Origin: an uncultured Christensenella sp. | Lineage (GTDB): Bacteria; Bacillota; Clostridia; Christensenellales; UBA1750 | NCBI GenBank assembly: GCA_905193155.1 | Contig: CAJJNQ010000070.1 | Coordinates: 1 to 7,058 of the forward strand | Direction of reading: 5' to 3' | Length of the DNA stretch: 7,058 bases | In this document: positions 6,368-7,058 of the stretch, piece after piece | Layout of the letters: the number at the start of each line of letters is the position of its first letter | Position numbering within the stretch: the first letter of the stretch is position 1 | The notes under the pieces: model-generated | Databases searched by the model: none | Told to the model about the DNA's origin: nothing | Seen by the model: the letters and a program-made list of their open reading frames with translations, nothing else | Program-made: the position numbers and the translations under genes

Positions 6368-6376
6368 TGATAGAAT
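6368..6376 (+). promoter_or_regulatory. Possible internal extended -10 promoter for the kinase gene
   Basis: TGATAGAAT (TG at 6368-6369, TAGAAT at 6371-6376) lies 35 bases before the kinase start and 19 bases after the permease stop. No -35 box was found at normal spacing. No terminator separates the two genes, so this would be a secondary promoter inside an operon. Confidence 0.4.
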
Positions 6377-6410
6377 AGGGAAAACAGGGCGTGAAGGGAG
6401 CGGATGAAGC

Positions 6411-7016
6411 ATGAAGAGCGAGCAGCGGATCATCACCATCGGGCGCGAATTCGGCAGCGGCGGCCACAAGGTGGCGGAGAGCCTGGGCAGGCTGATGGGC
6501 ATCCCCGTGCTGGATAAGAACATACTGGTCAGCGTGGCCAAGGAGGCGGGCGCGGACGCCGATTTGCTGGAAAAATACGACGAAACGCCGCGAAGATATT
6601 TTATTTCCCGAACGGTGAACGGGTTCAGCAATGCGCCGGAGATCAACGTGGCGCAGATGCAGTTTGATTATCTGCGCAAAAAGGCGGAGGCGGGGGAATC
6701 CTTCATCATCATCGGGCGCTGCGGCGACGCGGTGCTGCATGAGCATCCGGGCAGGGTATCGGTGTTCGTGCTGGCGGAGCAGGAGTTCAAGATTCGACGG
6801 ATCATGGATTTGTACAAGATGAGCCGGGACGACGCGCAGGCGGAGATGGCCCGGCGCGACCGCACGCGCAAGAATTACTATAACCAGTTCTGCGCGCAGT
6901 TCGGGCGCTACAAATGGGGCGATTCCCGCAACTACGACCTGAGCGTTAACAGTGCGCGGTTGGGCATCGATGGTACGGCGGAATTGATCTACGAATACGT
7001 CAAGCGCAGTTTCTGA
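6411..7016 (+). CDS. Cytidylate-kinase-like P-loop protein
   Basis: Soluble protein of 201 residues belonging to the cytidylate-kinase-like family found widely in Clostridia (Pfam AAA_26 type). The P-loop is ITIGREFGSGGHK (8-20), the characteristic form of this family in which GREFGSGG replaces the usual GxxGxGKT. Other family features are IIGRCGD (100-106), the Arg-rich lid segment ARRDRTRKNYYN (147-158), and WGDSRNYDLSVNS (169-181), where CMP kinases have a comparable YDL(V)I(N)(S) stretch. It is probably a nucleotide-dependent phosphotransferase, but the substrate is not established for this family, and true cmk is a different, longer-known enzyme. The start has AGGGAG (6395-6400) 10 bases upstream. 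It follows the permease by 61 bases in the same direction without a terminator, so co-transcription is likely. Confidence 0.88.
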   Translation: MKSEQRIITIGREFGSGGHKVAESLGRLMGIPVLDKNILVSVAKEAGADADLLEKYDETPRRYFISRTVNGFSNAPEINVAQMQFDYLRKKAEAGESFIIIGRCGDAVLHEHPGRVSVFVLAEQEFKIRRIMDLYKMSRDDAQAEMARRDRTRKNYYNQFCAQFGRYKWGDSRNYDLSVNSARLGIDGTAELIYEYVKRSF

Positions 7017-7046
7017 CGAAAGAGAAAGAACCCACAAGGGGGGATG

Positions 7047-7058
7047 GCCTGTACAGGC
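7047..7058 (+). terminator. Probable terminator hairpin cut by the window end
   Basis: GCCTGTACAGGC is a perfect 12-bp palindrome at the very edge, 30 bases past the kinase stop. It is preceded by GGGGGGATG, which would pair with CATCCCCCC if the stem continues. A GTAC loop on a long stem followed by T residues would make a typical intrinsic terminator, but that half lies outside the window. The palindrome is seen; the rest is prediction. Confidence 0.4.

Noticed and set aside
4946..6646. 566-codon open frame on the minus strand, antisense to the permease and the start of the kinase gene
   Set aside because: The peptide is His-, Arg- and Gln-rich with no domain signature, and it is explained by high-GC third positions of the permease gene on the other strand.

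Overview
The window looks like chromosomal DNA of a GC-rich anaerobic Firmicute, most likely a Clostridia-type gut bacterium. Signs are sigma-A promoters with extended -10 elements (TGn before the hexamer), strong AGGAGG-like ribosome binding sites, a ComEC protein, a compact two-gene SufC/SufB-like locus of the kind seen in anaerobes, and a cytidylate-kinase-like protein family common in Clostridia. This placement is inference from gene content; no rRNA or other taxonomic marker is present. No transposase, phage gene, CRISPR array or tRNA was seen.

Layout. (1) Positions 1-66: a GC-rich intergenic tail with a perfect 10-bp hairpin just past the comEC stop and one arm of a 34-bp inverted repeat. 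(2) 67-2238, minus strand: complete comEC, the DNA-uptake channel of competence. (3) About 2239-3136: a long region without a convincing gene. It holds the second arm of the 34-bp repeat, which opens a GC-rich structured element of about 160 bp (to 2536). A purine-rich stretch with degenerate G/A repeats follows (2541-3030), then a very good sigma-A promoter (3031-3059). (4) 3137-4787, plus strand: a two-gene operon of a SufC-type ATPase and a SufB/SufD-type protein, overlapping by 8 bases and closed by an intrinsic terminator (4809-4856). (5) 4970-6349: an ArsB/NhaD-type ion permease with its own extended -10 promoter. (6) 6411-7016: a cytidylate-kinase-like P-loop protein, probably co-transcribed with the permease but also preceded by a possible promoter. 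The last 12 bases are a perfect palindrome, probably the first part of a terminator cut by the window edge.

How the genes work together. The SufC/SufB pair can be read as a minimal Fe-S cluster assembly machine: ATPase plus scaffold, with no cysteine desulfurase, SufU/SufE or second SufB/D paralogue beside it. Permease and kinase form a second, unrelated unit. ComEC stands alone without comEA. The least explained parts are the inverted repeat pair flanking comEC with its structured element, and the purine-rich repeat region upstream of the Suf-like operon. I found no convincing new multi-gene system.
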